Positions 63,279 to 64,000 of a stretch of DNA of 64,000 nucleotides are shown in pieces. The notes under the pieces were generated by a model, which saw nothing but the letters and a program-made list of their open reading frames with translations, did no database searches and had not been told where the DNA came from. The stretch is from Ifrita kowaldi (lineage: Eukaryota > Chordata > Aves > Passeriformes > Cinclosomatidae), in the NCBI GenBank assembly GCA_013398055.1, contig VZRS01000217.1, positions 917,281 through 981,280 of the forward strand, in the 5' to 3' direction. The first letter of the stretch is position 1. The number at the start of each line of letters is the position of its first letter. A program made the position numbers and the translations under genes.

Positions 63279-63792
63279 GTGTCCAGTTTCACCCATCCCA
63301 GCCCCCCATGCCAATACAGGAAAGGCTCCAATAGCCTTGGGTGAGTTTAGTGTAGGATCACTAAAATGGCAGTGGCTGAAGCACCCAGCCTTTGAAGAGA
63401 GGCTGAGGGAGCAGGAATCATTCTGCCTGGAGAAGTGATGGCTTTGGGGGTCATCTATCAGTGGCCCTACGTTACCTACAAGAAGGTTACCAAGAAGACC
63501 AAAACAGGCTCTTCAGAGGTGCATGGTGGGAGAATGAGAGACAAAAGCTGTACATCACAACAGGGAAATTTCTGATTTAATGTGAGGAAAGTAGTTTTCC
63601 CCAAGGACAGCCAAAGCATCAGCAGGTTGCCCAGAGACACCACAACATCTACATCCTTGGAGGTTTTCAAGATGAGCTGGACAAAGCCCTGAGTGACCTT
63701 GGCTGATCCATAGCTGGCCCTGCTTTGAGCAGGAGGTTGGACAAGGTGAGCTCAAAAGGTCCTTTTCCTACCTGAACTATTCTGGCATTCTT
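63279..63792 (+). mobile_element. CR1 LINE fragment (3' region, 5'-truncated)
   Basis: The order of diagnostic CR1 pieces is intact on the plus strand: GTGTCCAGTTTC near 63279, GAGAGGCTGAGGGAGCAGG near 63399, GCCTGGAGAAG near 63426, CAGGTTGCCCAGAGACACC near 63622, TTGGAGGTTTTCAAGATGAGCTGGACAA-type text near 63656, and AGGAGGTTGGACAAGGTGA near 63731. A decayed 3' end (ATTCTGGCATTCT) closes it at about 63790. No open frame remains. Divergence from typical CR1 is high, so this is an old insertion. The 5' limit is approximate. Confidence 0.88.
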
Positions 63793-64000
63793 GTAAACTG
63801 TTATTTGTCATGAAAGGTATAGAAAGAGTATCAGCCATCACTGAATATCTCTCGGCACACAGGGCAGCTAAGCCACAATGACCAGCGGGCCTTCTCTCCC
63901 ATAGCACTGCATCCACTTAGTTAAGGACCTTCTGAGGCAAGAACTCCAAAATGATTTTCATTATAACTACGTGAGCGGTCATGACTGAATGCTGATCTGC
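63793..64000. other. Intergenic tail, nothing recognised
   Basis: About 200 bases of unique sequence to the right of the CR1 fragment. I see no exon or repeat in it. Confidence 0.5.

Noticed and set aside
12481..64000. NEDD9 coding exons
   Set aside because: I looked for the conserved SH3-domain exon and for the very short first coding exon and saw neither. The short first exon would be easy to miss.
12481..64000. Scattered AP-1 heptamers (TGACTCA/TGAGTCA) as a signal
   Set aside because: I noted about a dozen by eye where roughly eight are expected by chance. Only the clustered pair in the 35.8-kb island and the MARE at 23661 are kept.
1..64000. CRISPR arrays, prokaryotic operons, insertion sequences, tRNA or rRNA genes, endogenous retrovirus genes
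   Set aside because: None seen. The composition and gene structure are those of a vertebrate nuclear genome.

Overview
This is vertebrate nuclear DNA, most likely from a bird and perhaps a passerine. The evidence is two CR1 LINE 3' ends, very few recognisable transposons, A/C- and G/T-rich simple tracts, one CpG-island promoter and an interrupted gene with GT/AG introns. There is no operon structure, CRISPR array, phage or insertion sequence. Almost all short open frames scattered through the window look like chance frames in non-coding DNA.

Left part (1-12,480): one gene is recognised, TMEM170B on the minus strand. Coding exon 1 (11276-11372) lies inside a strong CpG island and coding exon 2 (3562-3732) lies 7.5 kb downstream. 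Their splice sites join in phase to give the first 89 codons plus one base. The last coding exon is not seen and should lie beyond the left edge. The promoter side of the gene (about 11,400-12,480) is GC-rich, with SP1- and NRF1-like motifs, a G-quadruplex-prone block, an upstream frame that overlaps the start codon, and a 13-bp tandem repeat.

Right part (12,480-64,000): about 51 kb in which I recognise no protein-coding exon. From gene order in other amniotes (NEDD9 lies upstream of TMEM170B and is transcribed away from it), this is probably the intergenic or distal 5' regulatory territory between the two genes; that is inference. It contains two small orphan CpG islands (16205-16505 and 35655-35960; the second carries paired AP-1 and GATA cores). 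It also holds a MARE-type site, two CTCF-like cores, two stretches resembling conserved non-coding elements, several near-perfect hairpins, microsatellites, two CR1 remnants and a 5-base assembly gap. A few unusually long open frames (134-224 codons) match no family I know.

I found no convincing new biological system. The best leads are the two orphan CpG islands, the element around 23,650-24,560, and the structured or complementary tracts around TMEM170B exon 2.
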